A stretch of 64,000 nucleotides of DNA, from contig NZ_CAAHFH010000001.1 in assembly GCF_900890705.1 (NCBI RefSeq), forward strand, positions 2,046,001 to 2,110,000, in the 5' to 3' direction. The DNA is from Pontiella sulfatireligans (GTDB lineage Bacteria; Verrucomicrobiota; Kiritimatiellia; Kiritimatiellales; Pontiellaceae). The notes below the pieces were generated by a model. That model did not search any database. It saw only the letters and a list, made by a program, of their open reading frames with translations, and was not told where the DNA came from. Both the position numbers and the translations under genes were made by a program. Positions 21,900 to 31,049 of this stretch are shown here, piece by piece. How positions within the stretch are numbered: the first letter of the stretch is position 1; each line of letters starts with the position of its first letter.

Positions 21900-24800
21900 T
21901 CACTCACTCACTTCAATTCGTACAAACTTGTTCGTCCCTTCGAGCGACAGGAGTACAGCCCATGTTTCGACATCGCCGCTTTCCCCGATTTTCGACGTTA
22001 TCATGTCATCGGTTCGCCAATCAGGATCGGTCAAAGAACAGCTCCAGCTCGCGCCCACCGTATAGAAGCCGTTCAAACGCTGTTTATAGCTGGCAATGAA
22101 ATAAGGGTCACTGATGGTCGGGGTCATGGCCGGCCGGTCTGCCACAAGAGGATCGGTCACCAACGTCCACTCGAGTTCGTTGCTTAGCGCATCCCCATCC
22201 GGATTCGCCACATCACCCGCAATGGCGGGATTTGCGGCATTGGCCCCAAACTCCTCGGCGCGCCACGCATCCATGGGGTGATCAATGATGGCAATGATTC
22301 CACTTGCGGATCCGGCGATGTAGTAATTAGTCGATGGGATCAGATCCAGGACAATGTGCTCTGTCCCTTCTTCGATAAGGTCGGCGACCGGCACGATGGC
22401 ATTCGTTCCCATAACCAGCAGCGAAGGCAGTGCATCGTAATCATTTGTCGGCGTCGCAGTACTCCCGGCAAGATCATACTCAATCAGTGGCCAAGGTTCA
22501 GAACCCGTTTCAGCCGGGATAAAATCAATAATAAGCGGCCCATCGAAAGCGGCCGTAGTTTCTGGGATGCTGGAGGACGGTTTACGGAAAAGAAACCCCA
22601 GCTCTCTTCCAATCATAGGGGAATTGGTCGGTACGGTGTAGTCGATGCCCCATTGCATCCACTGGCCATCACCGGGTACAGCGGTCACATTGAAGTTTAC
22701 CGTCACCGCTGGATCAAGATAGTGCAGCAGCGAGTTGACGGAAGCATTCATGTCGGGCAGCACCGGGTTGACCGGATCGGTAGCGGTGAGGCCGACGTGG
22801 TTTCCGGCGACAGGAAGATTGGTATCGCCCGCCGAGCAAAACAGCACGTTGGTATCGGCGTCGCCGACGTAGAAGCTCACGGTGTAGGTGCCCGCCTCGA
22901 CCAGCAGGTTGTCAAGTTGTGGCTTGTTCATGCCGCGCCACCAGCTTCCGGTCGTGGTCTTGAAATACTGGCTTCCTGCGTTTGGAGGCAATGCCGGATC
23001 GCTCGCCGTTGCGGTGGCCATATTACGTTTTGTCGTCCCGTTATAGCCGGGCAGCCATGATCCGTCATCTTCAACCAGATCTATATAGGGGTAGTCCGAG
23101 CCAGCTGGACATTGCGTCAATGCAACAAAGCTTTCGACTGGCCCCCTTTCCTCGGCATTGCCTCCCACATCCAGCAGAACAGATGGAGCATAAAGATTGG
23201 AGACATCGTTGGACTGCAGCGCACGGTCATAAAATTTGACTTCGTCCAGCAGCCCCGCAAAACCACCCAGCACGAGGCTGGTTTCGCTCAGCGCTGCGCC
23301 CGCACCGTTGCCATAGGCTTCGAGACGGCCATCAACATAGAGCCGCATTTCGCCGACGGCCACCGTGCGTTCGGCAGCCACATGATGCCACCGTCCGTCG
23401 TTGATTGGCTTGAACGAAGTGACCGAATTCGTGCCAATGGAAAAGACCACGTTCGAAGCCGCCAAATCCACGGTCAGCTCATCGCCCGCAATCAGGGCAC
23501 CGCTGGAGACATCAGTCTTCAGCCAGAAGGCGGCGAGCAGATCATCGAACGAGGCAAAAGGAATACCGATGGTGCCGGATGCCGCGAAGCCGGCGCGCCC
23601 TGCCGGATAGGACACGCCACCGATTTCTGTGCCGTGCAATGCATTGGGCGAAATGTCATCGGCATCGCCTTCGAACGGATAATGCGAAAATAAGCCGCCG
23701 GGCGCATACGTGAAGGTGAACGAGCTGATAGAGCGGTCCGGCAGCGTGAACTCAAAGGATTGGCCATCCAGCGGAACCATTGCTGAAACCGTTCCCGACG
23801 TCTGATTCGTGCTCGTCCACTGCTGCGCCGAAACATGGCCGAGGATGCGGCCACTGTCGATGCGGAAAACCATATTGGAATAATCAGAACCGGAATTGAC
23901 GTTTAACGCATAGATGGTCAATTGGCTGCCCTTCAGAAAAGCGCGGGTTTGCAGTTTACCCAGCGTTGAAATTCCCGCCCCGTCAAAATCGTCCACGGCA
24001 AGAGCATGCGCCTGAGTGATCGGAACAGAGCAGGCCTTCATCAGGCTTCCCCGGAATCCTGTACGAGAATAACTCCACCACATGAACCCGTTCATTCCAT
24101 TGTCAATACAATCCCACAAAGCGCAGATGGCCTGTTCGGCTTCGTCCATATCATCATTTTCCGCTTTGGTGTCCCAATGCAGCTCGGTGTGCCACTTTTC
24201 GCGGGACCCCGCCCATCCAAGATCCGACTGCAGATTGGCCAGCGGGCGGGAATTGGGATAGTAGTGCGTACCAAAGAGATCGAGCCGGTCGCCCCAACCA
24301 TTATTCATCAGATTGGCCATCCAGCTGTTGCGGTTCGGCTGGAAGTCTTCGTGGCCGATGATCAGCGGCATGGGAAAACCGCGTGCCGTAGAAAGCGCCT
24401 GGAGTTCATCAACAATATCCTTGTGGCGGCTCGGAGTGATGTTGCCTTCGTTGTATTGCCGTTCGTTGTCGATGCCTAGCACATCGATTTCGATGCCTTG
24501 TGTGGCCATGTATTCAATATAGTCCGCCAGCATTTCGGCGTAGGGCGTGGCCAGAACGCCGCTCCCATCCTTCGTCCAGTCCGGAAAGGAATCGTCGCCA
24601 TTGAGTTTTTTGCTGGCGAAAACAATCAGGTCGGGATTTCGCTCTTTTGCCCGCAGGATGGTATTCACATGCCCCGTGTAATAGGAACTGATTACGACCC
24701 CGTTGGTCGGGTGTGCAGGCTGGTTAATATTGCCCCAGATCGGCGTGCGGATACCGTTCAAGCCGTCGTCGATAAACAGATCATCCAACGCGCCGTTACT

Positions 24801-24953
24801 GGGATTGGGATTGTTTCCTGATTTATAATCCTTAAAGAATTTATCAATGAAAACACCTTTATTCTCCGGGGATACGACTACATCTCCGGACGTGGCAGCA
24901 TGTGCAACGCCCGAAACGGTAAGACATAGTGCAATTATCATGAGTTTCTTCAT
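21900..24953 (-). CDS. Modular GH30-like glycosidase with LamG domain and shared C-terminal tail
   Basis: This protein of 1017 residues begins with signal peptide MKKLMIIALCLTVSGVAHA. The barrel has Glu164 (GIDNER) and Glu257 (WHTELHW) as likely catalytic pair. A LamG/concanavalin-like domain follows at about 430-600 (GLFSHYPFEGDADD, RWHHVAAERT). A beta-sandwich that may bind sugar lies at 600-870, and the C-terminal tail module ends NKFVRIEVSE. The tail contains a calcium-binding-like NPDGDALSNELEW stretch. Repeated GTGAG at the 3' end leads directly into the bare paralogue downstream. The LamG domain suggests binding to the target polymer. The glycosidase family is inferred from the fold pattern. 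Confidence 0.7.
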   Translation of the reverse strand: MKKLMIIALCLTVSGVAHAATSGDVVVSPENKGVFIDKFFKDYKSGNNPNPSNGALDDLFIDDGLNGIRTPIWGNINQPAHPTNGVVISSYYTGHVNTILRAKERNPDLIVFASKKLNGDDSFPDWTKDGSGVLATPYAEMLADYIEYMATQGIEIDVLGIDNERQYNEGNITPSRHKDIVDELQALSTARGFPMPLIIGHEDFQPNRNSWMANLMNNGWGDRLDLFGTHYYPNSRPLANLQSDLGWAGSREKWHTELHWDTKAENDDMDEAEQAICALWDCIDNGMNGFMWWSYSRTGFRGSLMKACSVPITQAHALAVDDFDGAGISTLGKLQTRAFLKGSQLTIYALNVNSGSDYSNMVFRIDSGRILGHVSAQQWTSTNQTSGTVSAMVPLDGQSFEFTLPDRSISSFTFTYAPGGLFSHYPFEGDADDISPNALHGTEIGGVSYPAGRAGFAASGTIGIPFASFDDLLAAFWLKTDVSSGALIAGDELTVDLAASNVVFSIGTNSVTSFKPINDGRWHHVAAERTVAVGEMRLYVDGRLEAYGNGAGAALSETSLVLGGFAGLLDEVKFYDRALQSNDVSNLYAPSVLLDVGGNAEERGPVESFVALTQCPAGSDYPYIDLVEDDGSWLPGYNGTTKRNMATATASDPALPPNAGSQYFKTTTGSWWRGMNKPQLDNLLVEAGTYTVSFYVGDADTNVLFCSAGDTNLPVAGNHVGLTATDPVNPVLPDMNASVNSLLHYLDPAVTVNFNVTAVPGDGQWMQWGIDYTVPTNSPMIGRELGFLFRKPSSSIPETTAAFDGPLIIDFIPAETGSEPWPLIEYDLAGSTATPTNDYDALPSLLVMGTNAIVPVADLIEEGTEHIVLDLIPSTNYYIAGSASGIIAIIDHPMDAWRAEEFGANAANPAIAGDVANPDGDALSNELEWTLVTDPLVADRPAMTPTISDPYFIASYKQRLNGFYTVGASWSCSLTDPDWRTDDMITSKIGESGDVETWAVLLSLEGTNKFVRIEVSE

Positions 24954-25024
24954 ATAATCTTTAACGTTCGTGAGGGCTTAGGAATGACATGCCACAGCAC
25001 TTATTCTCTCTGGGATGAATGCTC

Positions 25025-28000
25025 CTATTCAAACACGGAGGAGTAGAAGCGCTGGTCGGGCAATGGATATTCCAGCGGAAAGCTGGTTTCGACCGTTTCC
25101 CATCCGCCGTAGCCCGGCAGTATGGATTCCTTCAAGACAGGGGCATTGATCCAGCCGTTGGTTAAACTGTCCGTTTGCTTGTAGACCCAGCCTTGCTTCG
25201 CACCGCTTTGTCGGGTCTGGATCAATTGCTGGCTTCCAACCTTTGGATCAACCACCAGTTTCGCCAACGCCACTTGCGCGGCCACTCCGTGCAGGCGGAA
25301 GCTGCCGAACTCGGCGGTTCCGACCGGCGACTGGCAGCGCACCTGCGCCACGTTCGACATCCCGGCTGGCGACGAAAGCTGAACAATAGTCCCGCCAACA
25401 TCCACATGGCTCAGCCCATTCGGTTCCCAAACCAATGTAGCCGTCCATGCTCCATCGGCGTCGGGAACAGGCAACGCACCGGATGTGCCGTTCAGCCGGA
25501 AGGTTCCCGTTGCTTCATCAATTTCCAAAGTCAGGAAAACAGTTGCGCTATCATCCGTCAGGGCAAAGCTCCCCTGCTCCCCGGCATCAAGTTTCATGCG
25601 GAGCGTGATGCCGATCGCATTAGACTGCGCCACAGCCAGCGGCGTCCAGGTGGCCATTCCTTCGTCGAGAATGAAACCCACGGTTCCCTTTGCCAGCTTT
25701 TGGTCGCCATCGGCCAGCGCCACTTCGTCCGTCGCCCGGAAGTTTTCAAAACCGACATCGTGGCAGTAGGGATCGTCCATCATATTGGCGAGCTGCGCGA
25801 ACATTTCTGGCTCGGTCAATACCAGATTAATCGATTCCTGGCGGTTTGCGGTCAGGTTGTAGAGTTCATAGGTATCGGTTGCATCCGTCTTCGAACGCAG
25901 GCGGCGCAGTTTCCAATCGCCGTAGCGCAGTGCGCGCTCCCAATAGTTTCCGCTCGCCCATTCCCAATAGAGCGGCCATGGGTCGAGCGATGCCGATGCG
26001 CAGCCCGTCAGCAGCGAGGCAAATGAGTGCCCTGTGAGGTTCCGATGGTTGGAACCGCCGCAAAGTTCCGCCAGCGTTGGATACAGATCATCCATCGCGG
26101 TCGGATGGTCGATGGTTTCGTTGGCCGGAATCAGTGCCGGCGACCATGCGATCAGCGGAACGCGGATGCCGCCCTCGTGCAGAATCCACTTATTGCCGTT
26201 TAAGTCGCCCACAAGCATCAGAGATGGATCATCCGCCCAAACCGCATCCGCCCCGTTGTCGGACGTGAACAGAATGATTGTGTTGTCAGCTATACCCTTT
26301 TCATTGAGCATCGTGATCAATCGCCCCATGTCGTGATCGATGGACGTGGTTTGAGAAGCGCGGATCGACTGGTCGCCGCCGAGGCCGGAACCGGAATAGA
26401 AGGCGTCAATCATGCTGCGCACCGAGGTGTCTGCGAGAAGACCGTCGCCATCGTCGAGATCGTCCGGATGTGCGCTTTCCTGCAGTGGCCCGTGCGGATG
26501 AATGGGATTCCAATAGGCAAAAAACGCCTCGTTGGTATGATCTTGAATGAAACAGAACAGCTCCTGTGTGATGAGATCGTGCGAATGAAGATTCCCACGG
26601 TTCGCTTCAAGGCTGCCGTTCATGATTCCCGAATTTCCAGACCCTGGAAAATCCAGTGCTTGGTCGCAGTGCTTCCATGCAGTTACTGGATTATAGAAGA
26701 CCGGATCAAGATCGCGCCACATGTAGCGGTGATAGTGGCGGTGGCCTTCCTGATGATCCACGATGCCGAAAAAGCGATGGAACCCGCCCTGCGTCGGCAT
26801 GCCCCCGTTGCCGGCGTCGCCGACACCCCACTTGCCGAACACTCCGGTATTATATCCGGCATCGCGAAGCATGGTGGCGAGAGTCTGGTCGCCGGGGCGC
26901 AGACGCACATTCCACGAGCGCAACGCGGCGCGCCCCGTGTGCTGCCCCATCAAAATGGAATAGCGCGTCGGCGCGCAGACGCAGCCACTGGCATAGAAAC
27001 TGGTAAAGCGGAGCCCTTCCGTCGCCATCTGATCGAGTACGGGCGTCTGCACGGCCGTATTGCCATAGCACCCCAGCTCGCCCCAGCCGGCATCGTCCGC
27101 CATAACCAGAATAATATTTGGCGCACTCGGCTGGCTTTCCGGATTAAGCGGATCGGTGCCGCGCAGCACTTCGCCGCCATCTAGGAAACGATCGCCATCG
27201 GAATTCGGGTTGAGAGGATCGGTTCCGGCTGCGAGTTCGTCGGGATCGGCCAGCCCGTCGCCATCGGCATCAGTCTTGAGCGGATCGGGATCTACACCGT
27301 CCAGGAGCGTATCGCCGTCGGTGTCCGGATTCGAAGGGTCGGTGCCTGCCCAATATTCACCCAACAGACCCAAGCCGTCACCATCCTCGGCACCTGCCCA
27401 GTTGGCTTTCCAAATATCGTCCATGCCGTCGTCATCGGCGTCGCGATGAACATTGATGACAAAACCACCGTTGGTCGGCGATACCGCCAGCGCACCGTCA
27501 GCAGAAATCATAGGCAGGTAATAATCGGTCACCTGATTGAATGTGGCCTGTGTAAATTCAATGGAGACGCCTTCGCCTTTCATGGTGACGACCGCATTGT
27601 CGAGCGCCTCAGTGACACTGCGCAAAACGGCTTTTCCTGTCCCGCTCATATGCAGTTCAAGCTGCCGTAGCCAATCGATTTCCAGCGTACCGCCGGAAAG
27701 ATGGAACGGATTGCGGTCATTACGCGCATTCACACCACCCACGATGCCGCCCCCGCCCTGCCCCTTCATTTTTCCACCGGTCATAACGATGTGGAACTGG
27801 TAGAGATTCAGGTTTACGCCGAATCCGCCGCCCCCCACGTTGCCGGATGGAATATAGAGCCCGGCCGGAGCCTTCTTCGTGCTGCTCCAATTATCCGTTG
27901 ACTGAGTGCCCGCTGTATCGGGATCCGTATCCCAGTTTGCGCCCTGATAAAGCGAAACGCCATCGCCGTCGCCCGTCCATTCATAGAAACAGGGTTCAAG

Positions 28001-28570
28001 GATGGTGTCCGAACCGGTATCGATCAGCCGATAGTTTTTGTTCCTGACCGGTTGGATTCCAAACACCGAAACGCGCAGGTTGGCCAGCGCCTCAACAGCG
28101 GCGGGTTCCAACCCTTGGAAAACCACCGAACAGTCCAGCGAGCCGAGATCGATCCACGCATCGCGCAGCGGGGAGTTCGTATTACGCAGCACCAGCGAGG
28201 CATCGCCTTCCAGCCCGCACATCACGTCTTCGAGATAGTCGGCCTCGACCGAGCCACCTTCAAGAATCATTCCGGCGCGACGGTCGGAGGTATCTCCATC
28301 AGCGGAAATCCCTTCCGCAACCAGCGAGCCGGATGAAATGCGCAGACGCTGAGCGCCTAGATAAATATTGGAAACCGCAACCGGCGCACCGCCCGCAATC
28401 CAAAGATCATTTGTCGCCGGAGAGGGGAAGGAAGATGGTGCAGGATCCCAGTTCAACGGATTGTCAAACGTGGTGCCATCGTCCGCACCCGTCCATAACC
28501 ATTCTTCCGCATGAGCCGAAGCAAAGGCGGAAACCAAAACAACGATTAAGCTGATTCTATTAATTTGCAT
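25025..28570 (-). CDS. Modular sulfatase with N-terminal beta domain and TSP3 calcium repeats
   Basis: A fusion of 1181 residues. Signal peptide (1-21); beta-strand-repeat region like autotransporter-associated repeats (about 25-370); thrombospondin type 3 repeats rich in DxDxDG (375-475, e.g. DADGDGLADPDE and NSDGDRFLDG); sulfatase domain from 482 with PNIILVMADDAGWGELGC and signature CAPTR (Cys532); then a beta-sandwich and a tail ending QRFYSSVFE. Ordinary sulfatases are about 500 residues, so more than half of this protein is accessory. The calcium repeats probably form a stiff spacer. It lies in the long minus-strand gene run. It carries two motif copies. Confidence 0.88.
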   Translation of the reverse strand: MQINRISLIVVLVSAFASAHAEEWLWTGADDGTTFDNPLNWDPAPSSFPSPATNDLWIAGGAPVAVSNIYLGAQRLRISSGSLVAEGISADGDTSDRRAGMILEGGSVEADYLEDVMCGLEGDASLVLRNTNSPLRDAWIDLGSLDCSVVFQGLEPAAVEALANLRVSVFGIQPVRNKNYRLIDTGSDTILEPCFYEWTGDGDGVSLYQGANWDTDPDTAGTQSTDNWSSTKKAPAGLYIPSGNVGGGGFGVNLNLYQFHIVMTGGKMKGQGGGGIVGGVNARNDRNPFHLSGGTLEIDWLRQLELHMSGTGKAVLRSVTEALDNAVVTMKGEGVSIEFTQATFNQVTDYYLPMISADGALAVSPTNGGFVINVHRDADDDGMDDIWKANWAGAEDGDGLGLLGEYWAGTDPSNPDTDGDTLLDGVDPDPLKTDADGDGLADPDELAAGTDPLNPNSDGDRFLDGGEVLRGTDPLNPESQPSAPNIILVMADDAGWGELGCYGNTAVQTPVLDQMATEGLRFTSFYASGCVCAPTRYSILMGQHTGRAALRSWNVRLRPGDQTLATMLRDAGYNTGVFGKWGVGDAGNGGMPTQGGFHRFFGIVDHQEGHRHYHRYMWRDLDPVFYNPVTAWKHCDQALDFPGSGNSGIMNGSLEANRGNLHSHDLITQELFCFIQDHTNEAFFAYWNPIHPHGPLQESAHPDDLDDGDGLLADTSVRSMIDAFYSGSGLGGDQSIRASQTTSIDHDMGRLITMLNEKGIADNTIILFTSDNGADAVWADDPSLMLVGDLNGNKWILHEGGIRVPLIAWSPALIPANETIDHPTAMDDLYPTLAELCGGSNHRNLTGHSFASLLTGCASASLDPWPLYWEWASGNYWERALRYGDWKLRRLRSKTDATDTYELYNLTANRQESINLVLTEPEMFAQLANMMDDPYCHDVGFENFRATDEVALADGDQKLAKGTVGFILDEGMATWTPLAVAQSNAIGITLRMKLDAGEQGSFALTDDSATVFLTLEIDEATGTFRLNGTSGALPVPDADGAWTATLVWEPNGLSHVDVGGTIVQLSSPAGMSNVAQVRCQSPVGTAEFGSFRLHGVAAQVALAKLVVDPKVGSQQLIQTRQSGAKQGWVYKQTDSLTNGWINAPVLKESILPGYGGWETVETSFPLEYPLPDQRFYSSVFE
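26635..26649. repeat. TTCCA-N5-TGGAA motif copy 8
   Basis: TTCCAGACCCTGGAA in the sulfatase domain, in the third reading frame, giving FPGSGN. Confidence 0.8.
28107..28121. repeat. TTCCA-N5-TGGAA motif copy 9
   Basis: TTCCAACCCTTGGAA in the N-terminal beta domain of the modular sulfatase, read as FQGLE. Confidence 0.8.
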
Positions 28571-28608
28571 ATTTAAGGTATGTCCTGGTTTAGACCTCTA
28601 CGTAATGC

Positions 28609-30819
28609 CTATTTGATGCACTCGGCGGAAAGCTCCTGAAAAGCGGTGTTTTCGCCGCCGCCTTTTTCAGTAATCGGTGAAACGGCCCAAATAATCCAGC
28701 GGAACTCACCAAGCGGCTTTCCGGCAGAGGCCCGCAGAGAGGCTGCCGTGAACGGCGCCTTGGCTTCTCCGGTCGTATCGATCAGGCCGAGCGGTGTAAA
28801 CCGGTTCAGATCCCACCCCGGATCGGCCGTTGCGTTGCATCCGTAAAGGGTCAGCTTTTGAGCCCCGCGGAATCCCTTCATATTATGAGACCAGCTGGTA
28901 ATGGCCGAAACCGATTTCACCGAACCCAAATCCATTTTATAGGCTCCATTTTGAATACCGTTTCCAAACACTGGACCAAACTTCGCGGCCACTTTTCCAT
29001 CCGTTAGTGACGCTAGTGGATCGTTGCCGGTTTTCTGGTTCGCGGTGACCTTCGCGCCCGAAGCGGACGGAGGAAGAAACTTCTGAAAACCATCGGCATT
29101 CGATGCGGTTTCGACCACGACCGTTGAGCCCGGAACGGCGCGTATCTTCGTTGTATCATGTCCTTCTAAATCGACCTCTTTCGTGCCTTGCAAGGCCTTG
29201 GTCGCGTTGTGTTGGATCACGTTCGGGTGGTGCTGTTCCTCATCGGTCACAATCTCGAAAGACCAGGCATGGTCACTCTGACCAAGATCCGCAGGTGGCG
29301 TGATTCTTAAACCTTGGGGCGTCATCTGCCAAACCACGCTGGCATCTGATCCGAGCAGGCGAACGGATTTAATCTTCTCCGCACCCCACGCTGCCGTGCC
29401 TGTAATGACGAATGGCGCGTCAGGCTTTTTGAACCTGATCGCATAGAGGTTTTTCCCATGTGTCGTGAAAGCCAATCGCGCATTTTTCTGCTCGCTCGCC
29501 TTCCAGTAGCGGGATCCGTAAATGGCTTCGCCGTTGACCTTCAGCCAGCTCTTCATCGCCAGCAAACGTTCCATTTGAGGCTCCGGAATGGTCCCGTCCG
29601 GCTTAGGCCCAATATTCACGAGAAAGTTCCCGTTGCGGCTGATCACCTCGACCATCTCGTGGATGATGCTCGGGATCGACTTGTACGTATCGTTCTCCAA
29701 ATATCCGAACGACGTTCCAAAGGTCGTGCAGCTTTCCCATTTTGGGCCGATCACTTTGAGCTTGAGGTTGTCTTTCTCCAAACAACCCACTCCATCCGGC
29801 CAGTTGCGGTTGCCGCCCTTGTTGTTGACGTAAACTTCCGCCCCCCGCGCCGCACCGTCGTTCATGAAATCGGTGATCATGAGCCGGCACTGATCGTAGA
29901 AATACTGAACTTCAGGTTTCGCCTGGCCAGCCAGCACCTTGTTTCCATCACGGGTCCAGATCGGGATATCATCTATCCACAGGAAATCCGGCTGATACTT
30001 CGTCTGAATCTCTTTCCAACGAGCCACATAATCATCGACAAACGCCGTGGAGATTCCGAACGGACCATAGAGAGAGGCCGCCTCGGGAACACGCCTGATC
30101 TCTTCGGCAATATCATCCTGAGGCTCCACATTCACAACGTAGAGTTTCTTTCCGAAGAATGAGGCGTGACGTTCACGATGATAGGACGGCGCATATTTAA
30201 GCCCCTGCTTCTTCAGGGCTTTTCCCAGATCGCCCACGAGATCCCGCTTCGGGCCCTTGTCCATTGCATTCCAAGGAGTGAGATCTGAATCCCAGTTTGC
30301 CCAGCCATCATGATGTTCAGCCGTCATAACGCAATACTTGAACCCGACATCCGCAAAGAGCTTCGCCCACGCCTCGGGATCCCAGTTTTCCGCTTTGAAC
30401 TCCGGAATAATATCTTTGTAGCCGAACTCCGGCGGTGTCGCTCCCCAGCGCTCCTTCAAATAGGGGTAGTAATGGTCCCGCCCGGAATAGATTTGCTTGG
30501 GGACGTGCTCGGCATAACCCCGTCCTCCCTGGCGATACCCGATGGCACTGTAAGGCCCCCAATGGATAAAGATGCCGATTTTCCCGTCATCAAACCATGC
30601 CGGAACCGGCATCTTCTGCAACGACTCCCAACTCCCGTCATAGGGCTCGCCCGCTGCCGTCAAGCCATTGATCTGACTGGCACTCTTGATGTCGCAACCC
30701 CGATCCGTGATCAGTACGCCGCGGATTTCCGGATCGATCTCCACCGTTTCTGCCGGTGCTGCGGCATAGATCAAGTGAGTTCCGAGTAACAATAAACCTG
30801 AAAGACCAATCCATTTCAT
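28609..30819 (-). CDS. GH29 alpha-L-fucosidase with C-terminal discoidin-like domain
   Basis: A 736-residue secreted fucosidase. Signal peptide MKWIGLSGLLLLGTHLIYAA; GH29 catalytic core with KIGIFIHWGPYS (80-91), TAEHHDGWANWDS (166-178) and FLWIDDIPIW, where Asp283 is the expected nucleophile. A beta-sandwich follows to about 560, then an F5/8 type C (discoidin) domain that should bind sugar (YKMDLGSVKSVSAITSW). It lacks the tail module found on several neighbours. It is the first gene of the long tightly packed minus-strand run. The upstream 230 bp hold a decayed coding remnant and no clear promoter. It differs enough from the GH29 at 6484-7986 to suggest a different linkage preference. Confidence 0.9.
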   Translation of the reverse strand: MKWIGLSGLLLLGTHLIYAAAPAETVEIDPEIRGVLITDRGCDIKSASQINGLTAAGEPYDGSWESLQKMPVPAWFDDGKIGIFIHWGPYSAIGYRQGGRGYAEHVPKQIYSGRDHYYPYLKERWGATPPEFGYKDIIPEFKAENWDPEAWAKLFADVGFKYCVMTAEHHDGWANWDSDLTPWNAMDKGPKRDLVGDLGKALKKQGLKYAPSYHRERHASFFGKKLYVVNVEPQDDIAEEIRRVPEAASLYGPFGISTAFVDDYVARWKEIQTKYQPDFLWIDDIPIWTRDGNKVLAGQAKPEVQYFYDQCRLMITDFMNDGAARGAEVYVNNKGGNRNWPDGVGCLEKDNLKLKVIGPKWESCTTFGTSFGYLENDTYKSIPSIIHEMVEVISRNGNFLVNIGPKPDGTIPEPQMERLLAMKSWLKVNGEAIYGSRYWKASEQKNARLAFTTHGKNLYAIRFKKPDAPFVITGTAAWGAEKIKSVRLLGSDASVVWQMTPQGLRITPPADLGQSDHAWSFEIVTDEEQHHPNVIQHNATKALQGTKEVDLEGHDTTKIRAVPGSTVVVETASNADGFQKFLPPSASGAKVTANQKTGNDPLASLTDGKVAAKFGPVFGNGIQNGAYKMDLGSVKSVSAITSWSHNMKGFRGAQKLTLYGCNATADPGWDLNRFTPLGLIDTTGEAKAPFTAASLRASAGKPLGEFRWIIWAVSPITEKGGGENTAFQELSAECIK

Positions 30820-30863
30820 ATTCTAACCGTCCCCGTCGTTCGAGCGCTTTACCCTGAACACAC

Positions 30864-30980
30864 TTATTTTGTTGCATCCATCGGAACCGACACCGCAATC
30901 GTATCCGAATCTCCATTCAATCCGATTGAACTCTCAGATATTCCGTCTCCGTCAAAGTGCCACTTGGGTTTGGTCAGCGA
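30864..30980 (-). pseudogene. Remnant of a coding sequence (38 codons and stop)
   Basis: A minus-strand reading reaches TAA at 30864 and encodes residues such as KPKWHFDGDGISES and VSVPMDATK, which look like a genuine protein end. No start codon or ribosome site serves it. Just upstream, another frame (SVATVKIYRCAPDGRSR) reads naturally and ends in TGA, as if a frameshift separated two parts of one gene. The family is not recognised. A TTCAATC-C-GATTGAA palindrome (30916-30930) lies inside it and might instead be an operator for the GH29 gene downstream. Confidence 0.3.
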
Positions 30981-31049
30981 CTACGTCCATCTGGCGCACA
31001 TCTGTATATTTTCACGGTCGCGACGCTCTTCTGTTCCCGATGCGGAGGC

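Noticed and set aside
30916-30930. TTCAATCCGATTGAA palindrome as an operator
   Set aside because: It lies inside a probable coding remnant and is single, so it was not listed as a separate site.
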